DNA of 64,000 nt from JALYOK01 sp963840785 (GTDB lineage: Bacteria; Pseudomonadota; Gammaproteobacteria; Burkholderiales; JALYOK01), in assembly GCA_963840785.1 (NCBI GenBank), contig CAWJAF010000014.1:62001-126000 (forward strand). The letters are read 5' to 3'. The notes beneath the pieces are model-generated. The model worked only from the letters and a program-made list of their open reading frames with translations, was not told the origin of the DNA and searched no databases. The position numbers and the translations under genes are program-made. Below are positions 7,095 through 17,087 of this stretch, in pieces (the stretch's first letter is position 1; each line of letters starts with the position of its first letter).

Positions 7095-10000
7095 TTAAAA
7101 ATTGACTTGTGCTCTAAGATAAATTGATCTTGCCGGGAGTCTCCTTTGGCTTGATGGTTGCGACGTTCGAAACGATTCGTCAAGGTAGTTAAAGCGCCTC
7201 TCAAATACGTTATCGATACCCAGCAGCGCCGTCCCACATCTGCGTGGAAACCTAACACCGATCTCAACGTCGGTTAACCAAAAACTCGTTTGTCCATTTG
7301 CGTCCGAATAACTCGGCTCGTGTGAAATTCGTTGTCGATAAAACGTTGTAGATACTCTGGCGTGAAGTTTCTCGGTAGCGAAATACTGCACGGAGAAAGG
7401 TGCACGAATCGTACTGGTCACCCGTGGTGTACTCAACTCTCCTTCGGAAATAGTATTTCGGCTGAACCGCACGTACTCCGGTTGCGCGCTTATAACTACG
7501 GATTTAAACGGCGCCCAGAGTGTATAAAAACTTAATCCGAGTTCGCTAGACCGAATTTGGTAAGTCGGCAAAAAATCAGCGCCTTGATTGACAAGCGTTT
7601 CGTGTTTGGAATTCCGTTTAATTAATGCTGCTCCAACGTATATTGAGTGACCAAATCTTGAATCAACTCCCACACCGGCAGTAAACGTACGGGTACCATT
7701 AAGATCGTCAAATGTCTGATTGAATCCAGCGATTTGCGTGGGCTCCAAAGTCTGTTCGACGACCAAAGCCGGCTTGATCGTTCTAAACGCGGCAAACCTC
7801 AAAGTCGTGTTGGAGGTTACCTCCCATGAGACACCAACCTTTGGATTGAACTGCCGGAATGAGATATTGCCTTCGCGGTAGTCATCTAAGCTTGCACCGA
7901 GAGTCCAGATAAATCGCGGTAGTCCCGTAAATGTTGCATAGGCGTATCCGTTTGATCGTTTTCGATCGTAGACCAAGCGTGATTCAAACGAACATGGCGG
8001 GGAATCGCACAGATCTTCGATCGGTACTTTAAATGTATCGAGAACGGGATTTTTGACATCGATTTCATAATGTCCCAACCCAGTCGTTAAAGTGAAATTG
8101 TGGCCTTGCAGAATATACTGAGACTCGACTTGATAGCCGTTGTCAACCGCCTCAATCTGGGAACTAAACTCATCTGAGTCAACACGCTGAGTCTCTTGCC
8201 GACGGTTAACAGCCGCCGACAAAAGAAAAGTATCGTGGCGCGAAGGTCGAGCGGTTGCTCCAAAGCGGAACGTGCTTTGCGTTATTTTTCTTCGATAGCT
8301 CTCGTCAAACAAATCAGGATTAAAATTAAGGCTTAAATCGCCCTGCTTTGTAGACCTTTCTCTCAACTCTGCTTGCACATTGACGTATTGATTAATCTCA
8401 ATCTGACCAAAAAGACTGTAAATGTCGTGCTTCAAATCATTATTCTTCCTAAAACCCGTTGACTCATAATGAAACTGCCCAAAACTGAGTTGAGATTTAT
8501 TCGATGATTTCGATATCGTTATCTCGTCGCCCAAGGTACCGTGATTCCCGACTAACCCACTCGCCGATAATTTCAAACCGTCACCGTCAAACAGGCTTCC
8601 GTATTCGTTATGTGACGAACCACGTATGCTATTTCGCGGGTTAATATTGAGGTCAATAAATGGTGCGCTGGGCTTTAGCGTTATGTCTGAAATGGGCTGA
8701 AGCAATTGCGATTGCAGTAATTCACTCACTCGAGCCGTCTCTCTCCGTTCAAATAACGTCGACACCTCAGACAGCAATTGATGACTAGCGCTGTTTGCAG
8801 GGTCATAACTTAGTGATTTTGTTACCGCCGGTAAGATTACCAGCCCAAATCCACCGGTGCCCAGCGCGCGGCCTAGGCTTGTTGCCCGAGACGCACGATC
8901 TTCGTCCAACGATAGCCGTGATCGATAAACGGCTCGATTACCGCTCAGCTCGATCGATTTCTCTAAGTCTTCCAGCGCCTCTACAGACCGATTTTCGGAT
9001 TGTTTCTTTATCGCATCGTAAAGGTACGGGGTTGGATCTTGATGGTCTCGTTGCTTCGCCAGTTCAAACTGATTTCCTGCTTCGGTGCCACGACTTTCTT
9101 CGTAGTAAGCTTTTCCTAAATAGCTTCTGATAAGCGAACTCTCAGGGTCTAGACCGACCGCCAGTTCTATCTGTTCCCGTCCTTCGGCCAGATGACCTTC
9201 CCGGATTGTTGCCAAGCCCAGGCCTAATCGTGGTAACGGGTCGGCCTGATCAAGTTCAATTGCTTTGTTGAAACTCGCTTTCGCCGCTTTGGTATCAATT
9301 TTCGTCAGGTTGGCAAATCCCAGTACCGACTGTGTCCGCGCAAGGTTTGGATTCAGATTCACAGCCGTTTCGGCTGCTTTCTTAGATTTTTCGTAATTCG
9401 GAATACTCAATTCCAATTCCGCAACCCGCGCCCAAGCCAGCGCGTTATTCGCATCTCGCTCCGTCGCTTCCCGTGCAGCTTTCAAGGCCGCTTCAATCTT
9501 GAAGTTCGCTTGTAACGCATACGACAACGCAATTCTCGCGGACGCAGATTTGTCGTCGACGTTGACCGCTTGGTTCGCGAGTTCCAGTGCGTTGGCCTTG
9601 TCGTTTCGCACGATCGCGATGATGGCTTTAAGACTTAAGGCATCGGTGTTGTTACCGTTTTCTCTGAGCGCGGTTTCGATGTCCGGTTCAGCTTCATCGG
9701 CACGGCCTACCAGTAATAACAATCCAGCGCGGTAGCTGTAGTAATCGCCGTTGCGCTCTGCTTCCGGAATCGCGTCAAGGCTTTCGATGGCTGCGGTGAT
9801 GTTGCCTTGACGGTATTGTTCGTAAGATATCGATAGACTTTGTCCGCCGCTTCTCGATCTTGGGTCGAAGAGTGGCGGGTAATAGAGTGCCCATTGCACA
9901 GCGTCTCTGGGTTTGATAGTTAGGGTTTTTCGTGGTGCTTGGCCTTTTTTGGCATTGGCGGTTTCGTTGTCGGTTAGTAGTACCGCGCCTTGCTCATTGC

Positions 10001-10673
10001 TGACGTTGACTTTGCCTTCGATGACGGCAACGCGTGATTCTTCGTTGGCGACGCCGACGTAAAATTCGGTGCCTTCGACCAGCGCGTTCAAATGTGGCGT
10101 GTTGACTTTGAAAGGCTTAGGGGTTCTTGTGATGACGTGGATGGCGCCCTGAATCAATTCGATCAACGTGGGTTCTTTTTCCGAGATCGCTTGCTTCAAC
10201 TGGAAGATGGTGTTCTGGTCAAGGGGAACGGTGGTTTCGTTGGACAAGCGCAGAACGGCACGGCTCTTGGCGCCGACGCGGACGGTGTCGCCAACGCACA
10301 GGAGATCGTTGAGTTTAGCGGGCGTTAATGTGGCGCCGTTGACAACGCTCCAATTGACGTTACCTTGGACTGAGACGACTTTGGTTGCGTTGGTAGCAGG
10401 GCAGCGCTCGGCGCCAAAGACAACCACGACAGGATTGAGCGTGCCGACACCGATAAGGCAAACGAATAGAGGATGAATCGCATTCACCGAGTGATCGGCG
10501 TGATGTATGTTGCGCGAAAAAGCACTGCCTTGAAGCATGGTGTCTGCGTGGGCCTCCCGCCCTATCCAGGCCGACACTTGTCGTGCCAACCATCTCGGAA
10601 TCTCGATGAAGAAATTCCATATGAGTTTGCAGCGCACCAAAATTAAAGTTGTTATTAGCAAGCATTGAGCCAT
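7095..10673 (-). CDS. FecR domain / TPR repeats / outer-membrane beta-barrel fusion protein
   Basis: A 1192-residue envelope protein. The order seen is: hydrophobic N-terminus with an export-signal-like stretch at about residues 65-88 (PLFVCLIGVGTLNPVVVVFG); a FecR-type domain at about 95-220 (VVSVQGNVNW, LCVGDTVRVGAKSRAVLRLS, GAIHVITRTPKPF, VEGTEFYVG, VIEGKVNV); about ten TPR-like helical repeats at 270-600 (SLKAIIAIVRNDKANALELA, LGLGLATIREGHLAEGREQI); and a C-terminal barrel from about 650 to the end, with alternating strands and a terminal Phe (RAQVNF), as in outer-membrane proteins. The start ATG has GGGAGGG five bases upstream. FecR domains usually sense or bind at the cell surface. What this fusion exports, binds or signals is unknown. 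It is the first gene of the DyP cluster. Confidence 0.8.
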   Translation of the reverse strand: MAQCLLITTLILVRCKLIWNFFIEIPRWLARQVSAWIGREAHADTMLQGSAFSRNIHHADHSVNAIHPLFVCLIGVGTLNPVVVVFGAERCPATNATKVVSVQGNVNWSVVNGATLTPAKLNDLLCVGDTVRVGAKSRAVLRLSNETTVPLDQNTIFQLKQAISEKEPTLIELIQGAIHVITRTPKPFKVNTPHLNALVEGTEFYVGVANEESRVAVIEGKVNVSNEQGAVLLTDNETANAKKGQAPRKTLTIKPRDAVQWALYYPPLFDPRSRSGGQSLSISYEQYRQGNITAAIESLDAIPEAERNGDYYSYRAGLLLLVGRADEAEPDIETALRENGNNTDALSLKAIIAIVRNDKANALELANQAVNVDDKSASARIALSYALQANFKIEAALKAAREATERDANNALAWARVAELELSIPNYEKSKKAAETAVNLNPNLARTQSVLGFANLTKIDTKAAKASFNKAIELDQADPLPRLGLGLATIREGHLAEGREQIELAVGLDPESSLIRSYLGKAYYEESRGTEAGNQFELAKQRDHQDPTPYLYDAIKKQSENRSVEALEDLEKSIELSGNRAVYRSRLSLDEDRASRATSLGRALGTGGFGLVILPAVTKSLSYDPANSASHQLLSEVSTLFERRETARVSELLQSQLLQPISDITLKPSAPFIDLNINPRNSIRGSSHNEYGSLFDGDGLKLSASGLVGNHGTLGDEITISKSSNKSQLSFGQFHYESTGFRKNNDLKHDIYSLFGQIEINQYVNVQAELRERSTKQGDLSLNFNPDLFDESYRRKITQSTFRFGATARPSRHDTFLLSAAVNRRQETQRVDSDEFSSQIEAVDNGYQVESQYILQGHNFTLTTGLGHYEIDVKNPVLDTFKVPIEDLCDSPPCSFESRLVYDRKRSNGYAYATFTGLPRFIWTLGASLDDYREGNISFRQFNPKVGVSWEVTSNTTLRFAAFRTIKPALVVEQTLEPTQIAGFNQTFDDLNGTRTFTAGVGVDSRFGHSIYVGAALIKRNSKHETLVNQGADFLPTYQIRSSELGLSFYTLWAPFKSVVISAQPEYVRFSRNTISEGELSTPRVTSTIRAPFSVQYFATEKLHARVSTTFYRQRISHEPSYSDANGQTSFWLTDVEIGVRFPRRCGTALLGIDNVFERRFNYLDESFRTSQPSSQRRLPARSIYLRAQVNF

Positions 10674-10966
10674 CGTTCCCTCCCCGAAACAATATGTCGA
10701 ACGGATTATGTCGAAAGTACTAGCTTTGCGGCCGATCTATATCGAAAGATATAGCTGCCCCCAGGAAATAGTACCGCGATTAAGGAGGAGACTGAAGGTC
10801 TTCAGGAGGCAGTGTCACGACACGAAGATCCAAAGCGCCGAGGCAAATCAATCCGATGTCCCGAAAGACAGGTAAATCTATCGCGCTTCAAAAGAAGCTG
10901 CTCAGGACGATGGAGAATTAGGGAAGAAGACAAAAACCAAAACCACGCGGGGAGCTAAGGAGGTTT
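10674..10966. other. Intergenic region upstream of the FecR/TPR/barrel gene
   Basis: About 290 bases with no convincing reading frame. It should hold the promoter of the minus-strand FecR/TPR/barrel gene. A small inverted repeat, CTGAAG / CTTCAG, lies near 10791-10805. I see no riboswitch and no clear operator. Confidence 0.35.
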
Positions 10967-11043
10967 TGGTAGGCGGAATTGGATTCGAACCAACGACCCC
11001 CACCATGTCAAGGTGGTGCTCTAACCAACTGAGCTATCCGCCT
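10967..11043 (-). tRNA. tRNA-Val (GAC)
   Basis: The minus strand folds into a full cloverleaf. The acceptor stem is AGGCGGA / TCCGCCT, with discriminator A and an encoded CCA (10967-10969). The D arm is GCTCAGTTGGTTAGAGC. The anticodon stem CCACC/GGTGG carries the loop TTGACAT, giving anticodon GAC. The T arm contains GGTTCGAATCC. Length is 77 including CCA. It stands alone between the FecR gene and the GT87 gene. Confidence 0.96.
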
Positions 11044-11157
11044 AATTCGATGCGAATTCTAGCGCATCTTCGCGATTCCGACAAATTTTCCGAAGACTAG
11101 CGTTAATTTTTTGGAGTAGACGGCGCTCGCGAACGAGTTCACTTTGCGCAAGTTTGC

Positions 11158-12474
11158 TTAAAGAACTCGACTGTTGGAAAACGTATCACGACTCAGCCGA
11201 ATAAAGATCAGAATCGACAAAAGCAGTAACGCCAGCACCGCCCAACTGCGAAACGGGCCGAGCAAAACATCGTAAACCGTTAGCGGTAAAATCTGGGAGA
11301 GTATGCGTTCGTAGGCGAGTTCTACCGCACGTTGGGGGATCAATAAGGACGCCGCCATCAGCAAACCCGGCCATACCAGCCAGCGTGTTTGGCCAATCAG
11401 ACTGATTAACCATACGAAGATCGGAATAACGAATACTAAATCATAGCCGCGTGCGCCGAGGAATCCGACGCCAAGTAGTAAATACGCCGGCAGCGCGGGA
11501 TCCAGTTCGAATCTGCGGGTTGCCAGTGGGCGGCGAAGGCGGAGTGCTACCAGGATTGCTATCACTAACGCGCCGATAACGATGGCGACTAATCGCGCTT
11601 GGCCCGAGCCGATCCCGCTTGTGAGCGTAACCAATTTCGCGAACCCGACGCTGCTGCTGTCGGTCGCAGCATTGGCGGCATTGTATTCCTCCAACACCGA
11701 GAAATAATCCCCGAGACCGATTCCGGTTAGCTGGACTCCCCAGAATGTGAGCGCGCCCGCAACGACCAAAGCGGCTAAAAGCGATGGCCATTTCCCTTGA
11801 ACCAAAAGTAGCGCAAACAGCGGGAGAACCACGTTGGGCTTGATTAGGCTAAAGCCCAAACATGCGCCCGCCCAATAAGGGCGTCCACACGCTGAGAAGT
11901 GTAAACCGAGTAGCGCGAAGAACAGCACGCATAGTGGCGTATTGCCGTCGAACAGCGTAATCGACGTCGGCCACAGTAACAACGCATAACACCAAACCAT
12001 TGTGCGCTGCATGGGGCTGGGCTCGCGCTGACCGAACATAAACGTCAACGATAAACGTACTACGCCGATGAGAAACAAAACATTCAAAAGTTTCCATACC
12101 CAAACCGCGGCCTGTGCAGGCAGCAGGCTCAATACCGCACAAAACGGTACCCAAGCTGGCGGATAGGAAAAAGGATCCGAAAAACGGCCCGGGGTATACG
12201 GGTTCAAGCCTTGAAGCGTAGCACCGCCGGCGGCGTGAAAGATCAGCAAGTCATCGCCATCCGCCGGCCAAGCAAGTGACAGCACACCAAATAGGATGAA
12301 ATAAAACGCGGACGCCGCGATTAACAGCCAGTGAGGCCACGCCAACGAAGATTTCACCGGCAACAATCTCCGCAAAACATGGTGGGAATTTCGGAACCCT
12401 CGTTTGCTAACCGTTGCGGTCTTTTGCTCGGCTAGTGAGTAATGGTTTTTCCAATACAACGGCCTGAGAACCAA
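11158..12474 (-). CDS. GT87 (DUF2029)-like polytopic glycosyltransferase
   Basis: Integral membrane protein of 438 residues with about ten to twelve hydrophobic spans. The N-terminal loop after the first span contains WPADGDDLLIFHAAGG, then LNPYTPGRF and FSYPPAWVPFCAVLS. This is the arrangement seen in DUF2029/GT87 mannosyltransferase-like enzymes, which use polyprenyl-phosphate sugars; the acidic D-D pair in the first periplasmic loop fits the catalytic position. The acceptor and sugar cannot be told. It is a single gene between tRNA-Val and the DUF3365 gene, and the start could be a few codons downstream. Confidence 0.75.
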   Translation of the reverse strand: MVLRPLYWKNHYSLAEQKTATVSKRGFRNSHHVLRRLLPVKSSLAWPHWLLIAASAFYFILFGVLSLAWPADGDDLLIFHAAGGATLQGLNPYTPGRFSDPFSYPPAWVPFCAVLSLLPAQAAVWVWKLLNVLFLIGVVRLSLTFMFGQREPSPMQRTMVWCYALLLWPTSITLFDGNTPLCVLFFALLGLHFSACGRPYWAGACLGFSLIKPNVVLPLFALLLVQGKWPSLLAALVVAGALTFWGVQLTGIGLGDYFSVLEEYNAANAATDSSSVGFAKLVTLTSGIGSGQARLVAIVIGALVIAILVALRLRRPLATRRFELDPALPAYLLLGVGFLGARGYDLVFVIPIFVWLISLIGQTRWLVWPGLLMAASLLIPQRAVELAYERILSQILPLTVYDVLLGPFRSWAVLALLLLSILIFIRLSRDTFSNSRVL

Positions 12475-12539
12475 TATCCAGGGGCTGGCCTTGGGCCATG
12501 CGCTTTTTCAGACATTGTTCTGGTCAAATCGACGCTTTT

Positions 12540-13115
12540 TTATGGCGTCGGTCGCTTAATCGAAATTGCACCACGCACTTGCCCAAGCGTGTAGCCGGTT
12601 GCGCGATCATGGGGGTAATTTTGCGCCAATGAAGATTTGACCAAAGTGTCGATCTGCGCTTCCGCGCCGTGACAGGCGAGACACAGCGGTTGCACGGGCA
12701 GCGCTTTCACATAACGAAAGAATTTACCATTCGGCTCGCTGACTAGTTCCGAATATTCCAGTTTTTCCACAGCCTCGCCGGCCGCTGCGCGCACGTCAAA
12801 ATCTTTCAGTGCATTTTGTTCCCACGAGTCCGGCGTGCCGAGCAATGAGTTGCGCGTCTTTAACGATACTCGCGTCACGCGCCAACCGTACTTAAGTGAG
12901 AATTCAGTCGCCAGTTCTGGGGCGATTTTTGTGCAAACTTTTACTGCCGCCGCCGGTCCGCCCGTTGCGATTTCTTTTTTCAATTCTGCGCCGAGCTGTT
13001 GCATCAGTGAAACAGCGACGTTTCGGCTTTCTATCAGCATGGCATCTTGTGCCATAACCGATGCGGAAAAAATAGAAATCGCAATCATCGTCATTCGAGT
13101 CAAGTCATTATTCAT
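12540..13115 (-). CDS. Periplasmic DUF3365 protein with a CxxCH heme motif
   Basis: 191 residues with a cleavable signal peptide (TMIAISIFSASVMAQ). The DUF3365 (Tll0287-like) fold follows, with VKVCTKIAPELATEFS and WRVTRVSLKTRN. It carries one c-type heme site, CLACHG, in the C-terminal third, after FRYVKALPVQPL. Such proteins are thought to be periplasmic heme sensors or electron carriers; the role here is not known. It lies alone, 114 bases downstream of tilS on the same strand. Confidence 0.82.
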   Translation of the reverse strand: MNNDLTRMTMIAISIFSASVMAQDAMLIESRNVAVSLMQQLGAELKKEIATGGPAAAVKVCTKIAPELATEFSLKYGWRVTRVSLKTRNSLLGTPDSWEQNALKDFDVRAAAGEAVEKLEYSELVSEPNGKFFRYVKALPVQPLCLACHGAEAQIDTLVKSSLAQNYPHDRATGYTLGQVRGAISIKRPTP

Positions 13116-13229
13116 ATTTCTCTCGCAAAAAGTAATTTAAATCCAATGCTTGTAGAACCAATATCGGTGCGGCTCTACGAGCATGCATTGACAGCGAACA
13201 ATATCCACGGCGCTTCTGGCAATGGAATA

Positions 13230-14582
13230 TTACTGCGAATCAGTGTGCCATGAAAACACTAAACCCGGCTCTTCTTTTTGCGCCACAAAATCGATCTCCA
13301 TACCAATCCCCGGCACCCAGATCAATCGATCGTCGCAAAATAACAACGGGATGGTTTCGCGCTGCCAGGGTGGAACGTTCGCTTCTTGGAACAAAATCTT
13401 CAGTGAACGTCGCGGACGTATCGCGCTAAGCCGAAACTTTTCGCCGCCGATTCTCGATCTCACGGAAATCTTTTTGCCTGCCAAGCGATTCGCCGAAATA
13501 CCGGCGCCGATAATTTTTTCAACTCGCAACATACCGCCAGCATTCGGCAATGAAAGTTCAGTCTCGCTCGGCCAATCAATATACCAATGGGGCGCGTTGT
13601 CCGGCGTTTTTCGCGAAAGGTAAATCTCGTCTTGATAACAGCGCAGCTGCCAGCCGGCCCAGGTGATAGTCGTATTATCATCCGGTCGACGCATCGTTAG
13701 TTGATTGACCATTTCTTCCAGTTGAACAGCGTTCGGCAACGCAATTGCTGCTTTTGCAAAAGTATAGCGCAGTAGATTTTTGGCTCGCGGGCGCGATAAG
13801 CAAACTAATCGCGACACGCTCAGTCGCGCGCCCACCGAAACATAAGCCCGATCGATTGCGGCGAGGTCGTCGAGGAGAATTTGTGCTTCTGCCGCGTGTT
13901 GGCCAAGGCGCACCAAACTTTCAACGCTTTGCGGCATGCGTTCGGCGAGCAGCGGCAGAACGTCGTGGCGTAAAAAATTACGCGTGTAATGTGTGTCGTC
14001 ATTGGATTCGTCGTGAATCCATGTCAAATCATTCGCTGTCGCATAGTCCGCTAGAATTCGGGGCGAAACATTAAGCAACGGACGAATGATTTTCTTGTTC
14101 GCGCCAAACGGTTTCACCGGCGGCATACCGCTAATTCCTCCAAGACCCGCGCCACGTAAGGCTTGCAGCAAAATCGTTTCGGTTTGGTCGTCGCGATGAT
14201 GGCCGAGCAATATCGCATCGGCGGCAGTGTTGGCATAGGCCGCGTAACGCGCATCGCGGGCGCTAGCTTCCAATCCTTTGCCGCTAGCGCGCGCGACATC
14301 GACACACTCAACACGTAGAGGCACATCGAATTCAGCACAGAGCGCCACACAAAAATCAGCCCATCGATTTGCGTTTGGGCTGATCTGATGATTCACGTGA
14401 ATGGCGCTAACGCCCATTGAGAGTTCTACTTTCGCGCGACAAACCAGATGGAATAAAACGACTGAGTCGCGCCCACCAGACAACCCTATGCAGACACAAG
14501 AATTAGGCCGAACGTGGACGCGTAGTAGCGATACGACGTAGGAGAAAAGTGATGCCGCGCTAAGCGACCTTGTACTTGCCAT
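13230..14582 (-). CDS. tilS: tRNA(Ile)-lysidine synthase
   Basis: TilS converts C34 of the CAU-anticodon tRNA-Ile to lysidine, so that it reads AUA. 450 residues. The ATP-pyrophosphatase loop is SGGRDSVVLFHL (about 35-46). HVNHQISPNA follows, then LLGHHRDDQTETILLQALRGAG, typical of the family, and a C-terminal TilS domain (KISVRSRIGGEKFR). It overlaps the end of accA by 23 bases and is translated in the same direction. The accA-tilS order is common in betaproteobacteria. Intact. Confidence 0.95.
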   Translation of the reverse strand: MASTRSLSAASLFSYVVSLLRVHVRPNSCVCIGLSGGRDSVVLFHLVCRAKVELSMGVSAIHVNHQISPNANRWADFCVALCAEFDVPLRVECVDVARASGKGLEASARDARYAAYANTAADAILLGHHRDDQTETILLQALRGAGLGGISGMPPVKPFGANKKIIRPLLNVSPRILADYATANDLTWIHDESNDDTHYTRNFLRHDVLPLLAERMPQSVESLVRLGQHAAEAQILLDDLAAIDRAYVSVGARLSVSRLVCLSRPRAKNLLRYTFAKAAIALPNAVQLEEMVNQLTMRRPDDNTTITWAGWQLRCYQDEIYLSRKTPDNAPHWYIDWPSETELSLPNAGGMLRVEKIIGAGISANRLAGKKISVRSRIGGEKFRLSAIRPRRSLKILFQEANVPPWQRETIPLLFCDDRLIWVPGIGMEIDFVAQKEEPGLVFSWHTDSQ

Positions 14583-15519
14583 AGCCGCGCAAACGCTCGT
14601 GGCGCAACTTCATCAACTCAGCAATGTCATGCTCGTCCGCATGCTTGAGTGCTTCGCGCAACGCTTTTTTCAAGTGGGTCGCGGTAGTTTGCGGATCGCG
14701 ATGAGCACCGCCGAGTGGTTCACTCACGACTTTGTCGACTAGCCCCAAACTCTTAAGGCGCGTCGCGGTAATGCCTAGGGTCTCCGCGGCTTCCGCTGCC
14801 TTCTCCGGGCTTTTCCACAGGATCGCGGCGCAGCCTTCGGGTGAAATGACCGAGTAAGTAGAATATTGCATCATCACCGTGACATCGCCAACGCCGATTG
14901 CCAATGCGCCACCGGAGCCGCCCTCGCCTATCACCGTGCAAATTACCGGCGTGCGCAATTGCGACAACGTGAACAAATTACGCGCAATGGCTTCCGATTG
15001 GCCGCGCTCTTCTGCGCCGATGCCGGGATAAGCGCCGGGGGTATCGATGAACGTGAAAAGCGGTAGCGAAAATTTCTCCGCGAGCCGCATTAAGCGTAGC
15101 GCCTTACGGTAACCTTCCGGACGCGGCATGCCGAAATTGCGCAGGATTTTCTCTTTGGTGTCGCGGCCTTTTTGATGACCAATAATCATCACCGGTCGAC
15201 CATCGAAGCGCGCCATGCCGCCAACGATTGCGTGGTCATCGGCATAGGCGCGGTCGCCATGCAATTCGACGAACTCGGTAAACAGCATGTCGGCGTAATC
15301 CAAGGTATAAGGCCGCTGCGGGTGACGCGCGACCTGAGCGATTTGCCAGGCGCTCAAATTGGAATAAATGTCTTTCGCGAGGGTCTGACTTTTCTTTTCC
15401 AGTCGGCCAATTTCTTGCGAAATATCGACCGCGGAATCGTCCTGCACGAAACGCAATTCTTCGATCTTCGATTCAAGCTCGGCGATCGGTTGTTCAAATT
15501 CCAGAAATGAAGTTTTCAT
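14560..15519 (-). CDS. accA: Acetyl-CoA carboxylase carboxyltransferase subunit alpha
   Basis: With AccD it transfers CO2 from carboxybiotin to acetyl-CoA, the first step of fatty acid synthesis. 319 residues, normal length. Conserved pieces include LEFEQPIAELESKIEEL at the N-terminus, GRPVMIIGHQKGRDTKEK, the acyl-CoA pocket FTFIDTPGAYPGIGAEERGQ, EGGSGGALAIGVGD and YSVISPEGCAAILWK. It overlaps the start of tilS. Intact. Confidence 0.97.
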   Translation of the reverse strand: MKTSFLEFEQPIAELESKIEELRFVQDDSAVDISQEIGRLEKKSQTLAKDIYSNLSAWQIAQVARHPQRPYTLDYADMLFTEFVELHGDRAYADDHAIVGGMARFDGRPVMIIGHQKGRDTKEKILRNFGMPRPEGYRKALRLMRLAEKFSLPLFTFIDTPGAYPGIGAEERGQSEAIARNLFTLSQLRTPVICTVIGEGGSGGALAIGVGDVTVMMQYSTYSVISPEGCAAILWKSPEKAAEAAETLGITATRLKSLGLVDKVVSEPLGGAHRDPQTTATHLKKALREALKHADEHDIAELMKLRHERLRGYGKYKVA

Positions 15520-15540
15520 GGCCAGCCTACATCGGAAATA

Positions 15541-15846
15541 TTAAGGACTACCGTACTGTGCGGTAAGGTAATCGACGATCGCAGCAACTTCCACTTTGGG
15601 AATTGATGCGCCGAATGCATTGATCATTTTATTGACTTCCGCCTCCCACAATTTTCGATTGGGAAAAGGAGAATTCATCTGGATGTAATCTAAACTGTGA
15701 CAGCCGCTGCAATAGGAGGTGATTTTTTCTTGACCGACGCCGGGTTTTAGTTGAATAGTGCTTTCTTGAGCGCTGACAAGCAGTGTCGTCAAAAGCGTGA
15801 TCGCAACGACAATATTTTTGACTAATTTAGGACACAACATCGACAT
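15541..15846 (-). CDS. sorB: SorB-like c-type cytochrome subunit of sulfite dehydrogenase
   Basis: 101 residues with an N-terminal signal peptide (IVVAITLLTTLLVSAQ) and a single heme site, CSGCHSLDYIQ, followed by an axial-Met region (MINAFGA). It begins inside the end of the molybdopterin subunit gene just upstream (20-base overlap), the arrangement of sorAB. By family knowledge the heme accepts electrons from the Mo subunit on sulfite oxidation in the periplasm. The symbol rests on the neighbour. Confidence 0.8.
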   Translation of the reverse strand: MSMLCPKLVKNIVVAITLLTTLLVSAQESTIQLKPGVGQEKITSYCSGCHSLDYIQMNSPFPNRKLWEAEVNKMINAFGASIPKVEVAAIVDYLTAQYGSP

Positions 15847-17057
15847 TCACTCGCTGCACGACATTGTGATGATAGCCGGCTGGATTGGCGATGAGGTCAA
15901 ACGTTTGCGTGGCGCCAATGCGGTTCGTCGCACGCGCCATAACGATTTGTTTTCCGAGCTTTTCAAACCGCATCCAAAAATGCCACTGCCGCCAAGAATA
16001 CTTGCCGAGATCAGCGTTGAGTTCAGCACGTCGCCAGGTCTGCCCGTTGTCCACCGATACTTCAACCATCGCAATGCCGTAGCCGCCATCCCAGGCGACG
16101 CCGCGCGCGACACTAGGCGTCCCGGCTTGGAACGTCACATTGCCGCCGATATTGGTGAATAGCGAGTTAACGACCATTTCGGTAATCGGCGTGTTGACTT
16201 CAGTGTCTTGCGAAACGAAGCGATCGACCACGGGAAACTTTCCCTTCGGAATACGATAGCCCGGCTTCATCCAAAAACCTTCGACCGCCTTACTGGAAAT
16301 ATTCAGTCGCCGTTACATGCTTCATCCAATAAGTCGCGGTCCACCCCGGCACCACGATGCGCGCCGGAAAGCCATTCCAATGAGGTAGCGGCTCGCCATT
16401 CATTTCATAGGCGATCAATGTGTTTTCGTCGAGCGCTTTCCACATAGGAATGCTTTTTACATAGTCCGGACTGCTCTCCATCGCTGCGCGATCGGCGCCA
16501 TTCATACCCAGTTCCAGCGCGTTTTTTTGCGGGTCCGCGCGCGCCAAAATATCTTTCAAACGCACGCCTTTCCAGCGCGCATTACCCATCGCGCCATGGC
16601 CCCATTCGACGCCAACGACATGCGGGATAAACAAGCCGCGGCGATTTCCCGAACACATGCAAAGCGCGTTTATCTCCACTTGCTCGAACTGCGTTTTGAG
16701 ATCATTCAGCGACAGGTCGAGTGCCTTACCGGCAGCATCGCCGGCGATGCTCAGGCGCCAATTTTCAGCGTCGACCGGCGGGATATCGGCGACGTGATAG
16801 CGCACGAAAAAAGCATTGTTTGGCGTAAAATCGTGCTGAAAATACGAAATGGGCGTTTCGAAATTTGGTGGGCGAAACGATTTGCGAATCAGCGCTATTT
16901 TGCCTGGTAAACTTTCAAGCGTCGCCGTATCAAGAAAGCCTTGCGGCAAGTCGTTCGGACCAAGCATCGAATCACTGGCGAACAAATAACGGGACAACAA
17001 AACCCCCGCACCGCCCGCGGCAGCCGACTGCAAAAAAAAGCGTCTCGATCGATTCAT
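15827..17057 (-). pseudogene. sorA: Sulfite:cytochrome c oxidoreductase molybdopterin subunit (SorA-like), one frame break
   Basis: Sulfite-oxidase-family enzyme of about 410 residues, read in two frames. The N-terminal part (17057-16290) has a twin-arginine signal (NRSRRFFLQSAAAGG), the Mo-cofactor loop with the likely Mo-ligating Cys (NALCMCSGNRRGLF) and PHWNGFPARIVVPGW. The C-terminal part (frame ending at 15827) is the Mo-co dimerisation domain, FWMKPGYRIPKG through VEVSVDNGQTWRRAEL. The break is near 16292: the frame meets TAA right after EYFQ, and skipping one base gives EYFQ-KAVEGFWMKPGYR. Sequence on both sides is well conserved, which argues for a sequencing error or a very recent mutation. 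It is paired with sorB. Confidence 0.85.
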
Positions 17058-17087
17058 TCTGCGGCTATGTTACCTGAATTTGAGCGC

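Noticed and set aside
10092..10476. Plus-strand frames inside the FecR/TPR/barrel gene
   Set aside because: They are opposite a long intact coding frame with clear domains and have no support of their own.
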